From contig NZ_DIVJ01000018.1 of NCBI RefSeq assembly GCF_002428305.1, positions 4,724 to 68,723 on the forward strand: a stretch of DNA of 64,000 bases, written 5' to 3'. Each line of letters starts with the position of its first letter. The first letter of the stretch is position 1. Made by a program: the position numbers and the translations under genes. Under the pieces are notes generated by a model that was given only the letters and a program-made list of their open reading frames with translations, made no database searches and had not been told where the DNA came from. Origin of the DNA: Flavobacterium sp. UBA6135. GTDB lineage: Bacteria; Bacteroidota; Bacteroidia; Flavobacteriales; Flavobacteriaceae. Of this stretch, positions 52,759 through 60,460 are shown in pieces.

Positions 52759-53976
52759 ATGGATACGACTGTTAAAACTTTTATCTGTATTTCCAATTAC
52801 TTTAAAGGGAATGATTTTTTAATCAATATGAAAAAATTAGGAAACAAAGTATTCTTAATTACTTCCGAAAAGTTGCGAAACAAACCTTGGGCTTTTGATT
52901 CGATAGATGAAATTTTTTATATGCCGGGTCAGGATATTGATTGGGATTTAGACATGCTGCTTCAAGGCGTTGCCGGAATCATGCGGAATGAAAAAATAGC
53001 CGCAATTGTTGCCTTGGATGATTTTGATGTAGAGAAAGCTACTTTTTTACGTGAGAATCTTCGAGTGGATGGAATGGGTCAAACCACAGGAAGGTATTTC
53101 AGGGATAAATTGGCCATGCGAGTAAAAGCACAGGCAGAAGGAGTTCCAGTTCCGGCTTTTAGTGCATTGTTTAATGACGAATACATCAACACTTTTGCAG
53201 ACAGCGTTTCGCCTCCATGGGTTTTGAAACCACGTTCTGAAGCATCAGCCTCCGGAATTATGAAAGTACATTCCAAAGAAGAATTATGGGAAAAAATAAA
53301 TGAATTGGGTGATAATCGCATTAAATATTTAGTAGAGCAATTCAAACCGGGAGCAGTTTATCATTGTGATGGCCTGAATTTTAATAGTAAAGTTTTATTT
53401 AGTTTAACATCTCAATATTTAGCCACTCCAATGGAAATTTCACAAGGAGGCGGAATTTTTAGAAGTGCTAACATTCCATATAATAGTGCTGATGAAAAAG
53501 CCATAAAAAAAGTGAATGAGCAGGTAATGAAAGCTTTCGGAATGAAACACGGAGCTACGCATACGGAATTTATTAAATGTAATGAAGATGGCAAAATTTA
53601 CTTTTTGGAAACATCTTCCAGAGTAGGTGGAGCTCATTTAGCAGAAATGGTTGAAGCTGCTTCAGGAATTAACTTATGGGGAGAATGGGCAAAGATTGAA
53701 GATGCATTGGTTCGAGGAAATGAGTATAAAGTACCATCACAAAAGAAGCAATTTGCCGGGATTGTGTTGACTTTATCTAAATTTGAACATCCTGATTTGA
53801 GTGGGTTTAATGATGCTGAAGTGTGTTTCCGTGTTCCTTTGGAATATCATGCGGGATTAATTGTAAAATCAGAGAAACATGAACGCGTTCGTGAATTATT
53901 AGAGGATTATGCCGAACGATTGGTTAAAGATTTTGCAACTGTAGCAGCTCAGGAGAAAGTGAAGAAGTTACATTAA
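52759..53976 (+). CDS. ATP-grasp ligase of unknown substrate
   Basis: The 405-residue protein has an ATP-grasp fold: a Rossmann-like N-domain (about 1-105), then PWVLKPRSEASASGIMKV (ATP-binding lysine region, about 154-171), YLVEQFKPGAVYHCDGLN, and metal-binding FLETSSRVGGAHLAEM near 290. ATP-grasp enzymes join a carboxylate to an amine or thiol through an acyl-phosphate. Adjacent peptidase and esterase genes suggest a peptide-like or amino-acid ester substrate, but that is inference. It starts four bases after the M17 gene, so the two are likely cotranslated. Confidence 0.88.
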   Translation: MDTTVKTFICISNYFKGNDFLINMKKLGNKVFLITSEKLRNKPWAFDSIDEIFYMPGQDIDWDLDMLLQGVAGIMRNEKIAAIVALDDFDVEKATFLRENLRVDGMGQTTGRYFRDKLAMRVKAQAEGVPVPAFSALFNDEYINTFADSVSPPWVLKPRSEASASGIMKVHSKEELWEKINELGDNRIKYLVEQFKPGAVYHCDGLNFNSKVLFSLTSQYLATPMEISQGGGIFRSANIPYNSADEKAIKKVNEQVMKAFGMKHGATHTEFIKCNEDGKIYFLETSSRVGGAHLAEMVEAASGINLWGEWAKIEDALVRGNEYKVPSQKKQFAGIVLTLSKFEHPDLSGFNDAEVCFRVPLEYHAGLIVKSEKHERVRELLEDYAERLVKDFATVAAQEKVKKLH

Positions 53977-53983
53977 TTTTTTA

Positions 53984-54040
53984 GCCACTAATTACATTAA
54001 TTTCACGAATTAATTTGATTGTATTTTTTTTAATTAGTGG
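53984..54040. repeat. CCACTAATT inverted repeat after the ATP-grasp gene
   Basis: CCACTAATT at 53985-53993 and AATTAGTGG at 54032-54040 are perfectly inverted. In between are units such as TTTCACGAATTAATTT, related to the repeat at 40737. The T-rich stretch before the right arm and its position make it a possible transcript end. Confidence 0.6.
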
Positions 54041-54095
54041 GAACAGAAAAAACTTTTTTATAAAGATAGTTTTTGCCTTTCAAAATTATATTATT

Positions 54096-54128
54096 ACACC
54101 TGACAGGTTTCAAAAACCTGTCAGGTGT
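54096..54128. repeat. Perfect 15-bp palindrome with 3-base loop
   Basis: ACACCTGACAGGTTT (54096-54110) and its exact reverse complement (54114-54128) are separated by CAA. No T run follows on either strand, so it is not a standard terminator. It looks like a dispersed extragenic palindrome. One arm-like sequence also occurs near 1918. Confidence 0.85.
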
Positions 54129-54214
54129 GGTCTAATTACCAAAGGAATTAATCAAAAACATTGAAAACCCCAATAATTCAAAAATTTTAAAAAACAATTT
54201 TTTAAATAACTTTT

Positions 54215-54835
54215 ATGAAAAAATTTATTTTAACGATTATAGTAATTGCATTTACTAATCTTTCTTTTGGACAAAAGAGTAGTCATGATTTGAAAATTTT
54301 TTTAAATGATAATAGTAATATTATAGATGTCAGAGATGTTCTTCAATTTGAGGGAATTGAATACATGAATTTAGAGTTTGCTGGAACTGAATTGAAGAAT
54401 AAAAGTTATCAGTTGACTGTAAAAGAAATATGGAATGGAAAAGTCAAAAGCGAAACAGTAGTATTTGATAGTAAATCAATTGGAATTGAAGAATTTTCAA
54501 AAGTGAATGATACCATTTTAAATTTAAAGGTAATTTCAAAATTAACGAATCATAATAAATTAAAAATGACATTTAAATTTCCTAGTTTTTCTTTTACTAA
54601 AGAATATGATGCTATTGAATTAAATGAATACAGTTTGAGAAATCTAGCAAGAGAAAGTAAATTAGAAATAGAGTATGGTAAAAAGTTTTATTTGTTGGCT
54701 TACATTCTTCCTTACAAAAGAGAAGATGGCTCTAAATCATGGTGTGAAGTTGGATCTAATGGAAAGGATATTGAAAATTGGGGATTAAAATATGGCATAG
54801 AGCACTATTTACTTTTTGAAATGTTGTTTGAATAA
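54215..54835 (+). CDS. Exported protein of unknown function
   Basis: The 206-residue protein has a signal peptide (about residues 1-19, ending SFGQ). The mature part is beta-rich with alternating charged and hydrophobic residues (LKIFLNDNSNIIDVRDVLQFEG) and ends with an aromatic-rich segment. I do not recognise a family. It could be a periplasmic or outer-membrane-attached protein. The next gene starts six bases after its stop, so they may be one unit. Confidence 0.75.
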   Translation: MKKFILTIIVIAFTNLSFGQKSSHDLKIFLNDNSNIIDVRDVLQFEGIEYMNLEFAGTELKNKSYQLTVKEIWNGKVKSETVVFDSKSIGIEEFSKVNDTILNLKVISKLTNHNKLKMTFKFPSFSFTKEYDAIELNEYSLRNLARESKLEIEYGKKFYLLAYILPYKREDGSKSWCEVGSNGKDIENWGLKYGIEHYLLFEMLFE

Positions 54836-54841
54836 TAAATA

Positions 54842-55435
54842 TTGGATCTGCAAAGCTTCAAAAATCAGTTAAGCTTAAATAATACTTCTAAACTATTGAA
54901 AACCTACCATTCCAAAAACTTCCATAAATACACTTTTTGCCTTTGGAACGAGGTTTCTCAAGCTGATTTTGAGGTGCAAAAATCGCATTTCAAAAGCAAG
55001 TCAGGTAGTGAATATTTTTTTACTGAGGATGGTGTTTATCGAATTTCCAATCATTGGGGTAGGGTAGCCAATTGCCGATGGCGGTTAGTTCCTTTAACTG
55101 ATAATAAAAACCAATATACCAAAGTAGGTTTTGCACATTGGAATGATTTTTTGCCTAATGATGAAAATGCAAAGTTATTCTTTATCCAAGTGGATTGGGA
55201 GCAAAAAACAGTTGATTTTTTTCATAAAGACTTGCCATTTTACGACGGAAAAGCAGTTTTAAGAAATGCTGCTGAAACTGCAAAAGTGATGAAAACTATC
55301 AAACAAGTTTTGAATGAAGAAAATTGGGCGAAACATTTGGAGTATGAGGATTTGGATGTGATTCGGAAAGAAATCGTTGAAAGTATGGTTGCTACAGATT
55401 TAAGTTTTAATGAAATTAAAAGAAAATATTGTTGA
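54842..55435 (+). CDS. Uncharacterised cytosolic protein
   Basis: The 197-residue protein starts at a TTG at 54842, six bases after the upstream stop. The next Met is deep within the protein, so TTG is the likely start. It shows SEYFFTEDGVYRISNHWGRVANCRWRL, VGFAHWNDF and a helical C-terminus. I do not recognise a named family. It may act with the exported protein before it. Confidence 0.7.
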   Translation: MDLQSFKNQLSLNNTSKLLKTYHSKNFHKYTFCLWNEVSQADFEVQKSHFKSKSGSEYFFTEDGVYRISNHWGRVANCRWRLVPLTDNKNQYTKVGFAHWNDFLPNDENAKLFFIQVDWEQKTVDFFHKDLPFYDGKAVLRNAAETAKVMKTIKQVLNEENWAKHLEYEDLDVIRKEIVESMVATDLSFNEIKRKYC

Positions 55436-55761
55436 GTTTTTAAAATATTTAAGATGTTTAGGTAACTAGGATTTTTATTAATGTTAAAAAACAAAATTAC
55501 TTATATAACAATCAAACTTTATTATGAATGAAATTATTTCCTGAAAGTAGTTATTATTTTTGTAATAATTGTATGGTTTGTTTTTTTCGAAATGATTACT
55601 GCTATCATCCAAAACGAACTAGAACTCCTTATCTATTTTGTGATGACAATTTAATTCAAAATTGTGATTATTAAAGAGTCTTGCTTGTACCCATAATCTA
55701 TTGCCACTTAATTATAATCATTGTTAAGTTTTGACTTAGTTCAAACAAATATCAGATTTTA
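55436..55761. other. Intergenic region of 326 bases
   Basis: AT-rich, with one 38-codon hydrophobic frame but no usable start codon. No terminator-type hairpin or exact -7 box was found. It precedes the small membrane protein gene and kdsB. Confidence 0.4.
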
Positions 55762-55917
55762 GTGAACCCGATCCTCTCCAAAATAGAAACCGGAACAATC
55801 ATCCACAGCTATATTTCTTTTTTTTTAGCAATTATCTTAGTTGTTTTTATTTTCTTTGTTGGAATAAAAATGCATTTTAAGAATGCTCAACAACTTATCA
55901 AATTACCAAAAAAATGA
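55762..55917 (+). CDS. 51-residue single-span membrane protein overlapping kdsB
   Basis: A GTG start at 55762 opens a frame for 51 codons: a polar N-terminus (about 1-15), a strongly hydrophobic helix (about 16-35, with FLAIILVVFIFFVG) and a basic C-terminus ending KLPKK. The TGA at 55915-55917 shares bases with the kdsB ATG at 55914, a four-base ATGA overlap typical of translational coupling. No known family is recognised. It could be a small membrane protein linked to KDO/LPS synthesis or a start-coupling leader for kdsB. There is no in-frame ATG until residue 36, so the GTG is the only reasonable start. Confidence 0.6.
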   Translation: MNPILSKIETGTIIHSYISFFLAIILVVFIFFVGIKMHFKNAQQLIKLPKK

Positions 55918-56639
55918 AAACCATCGCCGTCATTCCAGCTCGTTACGCATCAACCCGATTTCCGGCAAAATTAATGCAGGATTTAGGCGGAAAAACAGTG
56001 ATTACGAGAACGTATGAAGCCGCTGTGAATACTAAATTATTTGATGATGTATTTGTGGTGACAGATTCTGATTTGATTTTTCAAGAAATTGTTTCTAATG
56101 GTGGAAAAGCCATTATGAGTATAAAAGAACACGAGAGTGGGAGTGATCGTATCGCAGAAGCGGTAGAATATTTGGATGTAGATATTGTTGTGAATGTTCA
56201 AGGTGACGAACCATTTATTAACAAAGAACCTTTAGCTTCCGTATTGGAAGTTTTTAAAAAAGATGATTCAAAACAAATTGACTTGGCTTCATTGATGCGT
56301 GAAATTACAGATTGGGATACTATTGAGAATCCGAATAACGTTAAAGTGATTGTAGATCAAAACGCATTTGCATTATATTTTTCTCGTTCGGTAATTCCGT
56401 ATCCAAGAGAAAAAAACGTGGGTGCTCACTACTTTCAGCACATTGGTATTTATGCTTTCAGAAAACAAGCATTGTTGGATTTTTATAAACTTCCGATGAA
56501 ATCGCTTGAAGCTTCTGAAAAATTAGAACAACTTCGCTATTTGGAATACGGAAAGAAAATCAAGATGGTAACTACTTCTCATGTTGGAATTGGAATTGAT
56601 ACTCCTGAAGATTTAGAAAAAGCCCGTAAATTACTTTAG
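55914..56639 (+). CDS. kdsB: 3-deoxy-manno-octulosonate cytidylyltransferase
   Basis: The 241-residue enzyme activates KDO as CMP-KDO for lipid A/core assembly. It starts VIPARYASTRFPAKLM after a short hydrophobic lead, shows VNVQGDEPFI (metal/nucleotide site) and GIGIDTPEDLE near the C-terminus. Length agrees with the family. Its ATG overlaps the TGA of the small membrane protein before it. Its end overlaps the convergent spermidine-synthase-like gene by nine bases. Confidence 0.96.
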   Translation: MKTIAVIPARYASTRFPAKLMQDLGGKTVITRTYEAAVNTKLFDDVFVVTDSDLIFQEIVSNGGKAIMSIKEHESGSDRIAEAVEYLDVDIVVNVQGDEPFINKEPLASVLEVFKKDDSKQIDLASLMREITDWDTIENPNNVKVIVDQNAFALYFSRSVIPYPREKNVGAHYFQHIGIYAFRKQALLDFYKLPMKSLEASEKLEQLRYLEYGKKIKMVTTSHVGIGIDTPEDLEKARKLL

Positions 56640-57296
56640 TTTTTCAACAATAATCAATTCGTTGTGTTCTTCAATACGAGGCAAGGTAGCTACTTTGAAA
56701 TTTATTTGATTGTAAAATCGAAGGTAATTTTGATTCCTAACCGTGTCAATTTCTTTTAACAACATCGTATTAAAAAGCATAAACCCGCCAGGATTTAAAA
56801 TCTCGGTTAGCCGATTTTGAAAAAAAGTTTCAAATAGAAAACTTGGCATCAAGGTATCTTGAAAAATATCGACAATAATTAAATCATAAGTTTGTTTGGT
56901 TTTCAAAACAAATTCAAACGCTTCGTGGTGTATTATGTTGAAATTTTTAATCTTATTTAATTGAAAATAATCATTAGCCAACTCAATTACTTTGTCATCG
57001 ATTTCAATTCCGGTAATTTTTCCTTTACAGCCAATTTCATCTACCAAGGTTTTGATGACACTTCCTCCGGCAACTCCTAAAACCAAAATGTGATTCATGG
57101 GTTTGATTTTTTCAAATCCGATATGTTTTAAACCTTTTCGCAAAACACGTTGCAGACTTCCATAAGAGTAATTGGTATTTTTACTGTCTAAAACCAATTC
57201 GCCATTAACTAAAGTTACTTCTAACGTTTTACTCAACTCTGAAGTGGTTTTATAAATATTGATTGGATAAAAGTAGCTGATTAGTTTTTTTAGCAT
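56631..57296 (-). CDS. Spermidine-synthase-like methyltransferase-fold protein
   Basis: The 221-residue protein has the polyamine-synthase/Rossmann signature ILVLGVAGGSVIKTLVDE (about residue 70) and ITGIEIDDKVIELAN, then DLIIVDIFQD. It lacks the complete set expected for a true SpeE (GGGDG is replaced by GVAGG), so a different aminopropyl- or methyltransferase role is possible. Convergent with kdsB and divergent from the acyltransferase. Confidence 0.8.
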   Translation of the reverse strand: MLKKLISYFYPINIYKTTSELSKTLEVTLVNGELVLDSKNTNYSYGSLQRVLRKGLKHIGFEKIKPMNHILVLGVAGGSVIKTLVDEIGCKGKITGIEIDDKVIELANDYFQLNKIKNFNIIHHEAFEFVLKTKQTYDLIIVDIFQDTLMPSFLFETFFQNRLTEILNPGGFMLFNTMLLKEIDTVRNQNYLRFYNQINFKVATLPRIEEHNELIIVEKLK

Positions 57297-57354
57297 TTTA
57301 AATTTTTTAGTAAAAATAAGAGTTTAATCGTATTTTTACTAAAATTATTGTTAG

Positions 57355-57906
57355 GTGAAAAAACGGTTGAGTCAATTTATTTTATTCAAAGTAATGGGTT
57401 GGAAGATAGAAGGAACTTTGGATCCGGCTATCAAAAAATGCGTCATTATTGTGGTGCCTCACACCAGTTGGCATGATTTCTACATTGGATTATTTATAAG
57501 AAGTTATTTAGGGATTGAAATAAATTTTGTGGGTAAAAAAGAATTGTTTCAATTTCCGTTTGGGTTTTATTTCCGATGGTTAGGTGGAGCTCCTTTGGAT
57601 AGAACCGGTGGATTGAACAAAGTAGATGCTATTGCAAAAGTATTTGCTAATCGAGAAACCTTTCGATTAGCTATCGCTCCTGAAGGAACTAGAAAGAAAG
57701 TAATAAAATGGAAAACAGGGTTTTATTATATTTCACTTCAAGCAAATGTTCCGATAATTCCTGTCGCTTTTGATTTCAGTAAAAAGCAAATTACTATCAA
57801 TAAACCGTATGACCCAACCGGAGAAATCGAAGTGGATATGCCTATTTTGGAACACTATTTTAAAGGAGTAGTTGGTAAATATCCAGAGAACAGTTTTCTG
57901 TTTTAA
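57355..57906 (+). CDS. PlsC-type acyltransferase
   Basis: The 183-residue protein starts with GTG at 57355. It has the HX4D acyltransferase motif (PHTSWHDFY, about residue 36) and EGTR later (about 103), as in 1-acyl-glycerol-3-phosphate acyltransferases. It lacks a clear long transmembrane anchor and is shorter than typical PlsC. The substrate may be a lysophospholipid or another alcohol. It ends five bases before the convergent XRE regulator gene. Confidence 0.85.
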   Translation: MKKRLSQFILFKVMGWKIEGTLDPAIKKCVIIVVPHTSWHDFYIGLFIRSYLGIEINFVGKKELFQFPFGFYFRWLGGAPLDRTGGLNKVDAIAKVFANRETFRLAIAPEGTRKKVIKWKTGFYYISLQANVPIIPVAFDFSKKQITINKPYDPTGEIEVDMPILEHYFKGVVGKYPENSFLF

Positions 57907-57911
57907 TGTAC

Positions 57912-58325
57912 TTAGTTTTCAGGAATATAACTTTTGAAACTACCGTCTTTAAAAAATATCACAATCTTTTCTATTTCTTTATTGTTACTCGCGATCCCTT
58001 TGTTTTGTGGGATAAGCGGTTTTGGTAAGTCAGATAAGGGTGCTTTTTCATGCTCCGTATTGATTTGCTTTGCATCTTCTGTCGTCTCTACATCAGTTAA
58101 CTTTGGAAAACTCCCTCTACTAAGCAAAAACCAATACAAATCAACTTCAGGAAAACTTTCAGAAACTTTCAACACAAATTCTAAACTCGGTTTGTTTCTT
58201 CCGGATAGGAGGTGTGATAAACTGGAACGCTGTACACCAATTTTATCAGCAAACGATGAGGCATTCAGTTGGTAATAGTCCAACAGAATTTCTAGCTTTT
58301 GAACAAAATCTTGTGTGTTTAACAT
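57912..58325 (-). CDS. XRE-family transcription regulator
   Basis: The 137-residue protein has an N-terminal helix-turn-helix (about residues 20-60; SFADKIGVQRSSLSHLLSGRNKPS) like phage repressors, and a Lys- and Pro-rich tail with IFFKDGSFKSYIPEN at the end. Tail function is unknown. The divergent gap to the M14 carboxypeptidase gene has a set of TTACAATTGTAA-like sites, the likely operators. It is probably autoregulated. Confidence 0.85.
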   Translation of the reverse strand: MLNTQDFVQKLEILLDYYQLNASSFADKIGVQRSSLSHLLSGRNKPSLEFVLKVSESFPEVDLYWFLLSRGSFPKLTDVETTEDAKQINTEHEKAPLSDLPKPLIPQNKGIASNNKEIEKIVIFFKDGSFKSYIPEN

Positions 58326-58631
58326 AGTAAATTTGTATTCGGAAAAGAATAGGTTACAAATGTAATCAAATGATTTCAGAATAGGGATGTTACAATTGTA
58401 AAATTAACAGTTTATCAATTATTTTATTGTCACTTACACTTTATGTAATGGTATTTAAAATATTGGAAATTAATTATTTAGTTTACAAAATAGTATAAGA
58501 TAAACAATTGTAATTTTTAAAGATAAAAAACACTAAAAATTGTGTTTACAAAGTTAAACTTTACAACTTTTGCATTGATTTACAATTGTTATTTCAAAGA
58601 TGTTTACCTTTGTAACGTTAAAAAGTACCAC
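58326..58631. promoter_or_regulatory. Divergent control region with TTACAATTGTAA sites
   Basis: The perfect palindrome TTACAATTGTAA lies at 58390-58401. Near-copies occur at 58354-58365 (TTACAAATGTAA), 58502-58513 (AAACAATTGTAA) and 58580-58591 (TTACAATTGTTA). Further TTTACAA half-sites are near 58482, 58545 and 58560. The last near-copy ends 13 bases before the -7 box of the carboxypeptidase gene. The arrangement fits cooperative binding by the adjacent XRE regulator. Confidence 0.6.
58605..58612 (+). promoter_or_regulatory. -7 box of the M14 carboxypeptidase gene
   Basis: TACCTTTG matches TAnnTTTG and lies 19 bases before the ATG at 58632. A TTG at 58586-58588 is 16 bases before it and overlaps an operator-like site. 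The box lies within the extended reading frame from 58542, supporting the later ATG. Confidence 0.6.
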
Positions 58632-59786
58632 ATGAATTATCCATCTCTTTTTGAGAAATATAAAGAACAAACCATTCAAGGCAGATATGTTACGTTGAAT
58701 CATATTGAGCCTCTTTTTGAAAAGCACCAATTCAAAAATTCCATCTCCGTTTTGGGAAAATCGGTTTTAGGAAAATCGATTTATGGATACAAAACCGGAA
58801 CAGGAAATTTCAAGATTTTACTTTGGTCGCAAATGCACGGTAATGAAAGTACTACTACAAAAGCAGTTTTTGATTTGTTCAACTTTTTAGATTCAGATGA
58901 AAAAGTAGCTTTAAATTGGAAAGAAAAATTTACGTTCTTTTTTATCCCGATGTTAAATCCGGACGGAGCGGAAGTGTATACCAGAGAAAATGCAAATAGT
59001 ATCGATTTAAATCGAGATTTTTTGAATTTATCGCAACCCGAAAGCAGGTTACTCATGAAATGTTTTCAGGAGTTTAAACCGGATTTTTGTTATAACCTTC
59101 ATGATCAACGTACTATTTTTGCGGCGGGAAAAACAAAGAATCCTGCAACTGTCTCTTTTTTAGCACCGGCATTTAATGAAGAACGAGCAATTAATGATAC
59201 GCGACAAAAAGCTATAAATTTAATTGCCGGGATTAATGACGTCCTACAATATCATATTCCCAACCAAGTGGGGCGTTTTGATGATTCTTTTAATAGAAAT
59301 TGCGTTGGAGATACTTTTCAACAGTTAGGGGTTCCAACGGTGCTTTTTGAAGCCGGACATTTTCAAAATGATTACCAAAGGGAGAAAACCAGGTATTATA
59401 TTTTTCTCAGCCTCTTGGTGAGTTTTCAATTGCTTTACGAAAACGATTTAGTTGATAACAAAACTGCGAATTATTTAAATATATCACAGAATAATGTTGG
59501 TTTTTTTGATTTTATTTATAGAAATGTTAAGTTTCGTTATGATAATTCAGAAATTATAACGAATTTTGCCGCTCAATTTAGAGAAGAATTGGTTGAAAAT
59601 GAGTTGGTTTTTACAGCCTATATTTCTTCAGTGGGAGAATTAGATGATTTTAATGGTCACTTGGAGTGGGATGCAGAAGGCCAAAAATTTGAAAGTGAAA
59701 CCGGTACTTTTCCGAAAATTGATGAAAAAGCGAATTTTGTTTTAGGAAAAACCAATGTATTTGTTAATGGTTTATTAAAAAAATAA
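58632..59786 (+). CDS. M14-family zinc carboxypeptidase
   Basis: This protein of 384 residues begins MNYPSLFEKYKEQ; the longer frame from 58542 would include the promoter. The zinc site is visible as HGNEST (His and Glu, about residue 69), a later His in NLHDQ, and the catalytic Glu in VLFEAGHF. SIDLNRDF matches the M14 NxxR substrate segment. No signal peptide is present, so action in the cytosol, perhaps on cell-wall peptides or peptide recycling, is inferred. It is the only gene on this side of the operator region. Confidence 0.87.
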   Translation: MNYPSLFEKYKEQTIQGRYVTLNHIEPLFEKHQFKNSISVLGKSVLGKSIYGYKTGTGNFKILLWSQMHGNESTTTKAVFDLFNFLDSDEKVALNWKEKFTFFFIPMLNPDGAEVYTRENANSIDLNRDFLNLSQPESRLLMKCFQEFKPDFCYNLHDQRTIFAAGKTKNPATVSFLAPAFNEERAINDTRQKAINLIAGINDVLQYHIPNQVGRFDDSFNRNCVGDTFQQLGVPTVLFEAGHFQNDYQREKTRYYIFLSLLVSFQLLYENDLVDNKTANYLNISQNNVGFFDFIYRNVKFRYDNSEIITNFAAQFREELVENELVFTAYISSVGELDDFNGHLEWDAEGQKFESETGTFPKIDEKANFVLGKTNVFVNGLLKK

Positions 59787-59855
59787 CAATTGCGTTTTTT
59801 TATTGAATAAAATATATTTCTTTTGCACTAAATTTAATAATAAATAGACACACAC

Positions 59856-60335
59856 ATGAGTAAGTTTCGTTTAGATGAAGTAGATCACCAAATTCTTGAT
59901 ATGTTAATCGATAATACAAGAGTTCCTTTTACCGATATTGCTAAAAAACTTTTAATATCAGCCGGTACCGTTCACGTTAGAGTGAAAAAAATGGAAGATG
60001 CAGGAATTATTATGGGTTCTTCTTTAACTTTAGATTATGAAAAATTAGGTTATTCTTTCATTGCTTATGTTGGAGTTTTCTTAAACAATACTTCACAAAC
60101 TAAATTTGTTTTGGAACGTATTAACGAGATTCCTTTTGTGACTGTAGCACATGTTACAACCGGAAAATTCAATATTTTTTGTAAAATCCGTGCTAAAGAT
60201 ACCAAACATGCTAAAGATGTTATCTTCATGATTGATGATATTGAGGGTGTTTATAGAACAGAAACCATGATTTCACTGGAAGAAAGTATCAATGATAAAA
60301 AACGTTTGATGCACACCATTTTCCAAAACATGTAA
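59856..60335 (+). CDS. Lrp/AsnC family regulator
   Basis: The 159-residue protein has an N-terminal winged HTH (about 5-60; TDIAKKLLISAGTVHVRVKKMEDAGII) and a C-terminal ligand-binding RAM domain (about 70-150). These regulators sense amino acids and often control their metabolism. The target is unknown. It follows the carboxypeptidase by 69 bases and is closed by a terminator. Confidence 0.93.
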   Translation: MSKFRLDEVDHQILDMLIDNTRVPFTDIAKKLLISAGTVHVRVKKMEDAGIIMGSSLTLDYEKLGYSFIAYVGVFLNNTSQTKFVLERINEIPFVTVAHVTTGKFNIFCKIRAKDTKHAKDVIFMIDDIEGVYRTETMISLEESINDKKRLMHTIFQNM

Positions 60336-60355
60336 GATGTAATGGCACTATAAAC

Positions 60356-60387
60356 AAACCCTCTCCTTCAAACCGAGAGGGTTTTTT
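60356..60387 (+). terminator. Terminator of the Lrp-type regulator gene
   Basis: AAACCCTCTC and GAGAGGGTTT form a 10-bp stem around a 9-base loop, followed by T residues. It lies 20 bases after the stop codon. Confidence 0.93.
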
Positions 60388-60460
60388 TATACAATCATAA
60401 TAGGAGTTACAAATACAAATAATAGAATAATTCACTAATTTAGTAAGCAAAATTCAGCCC

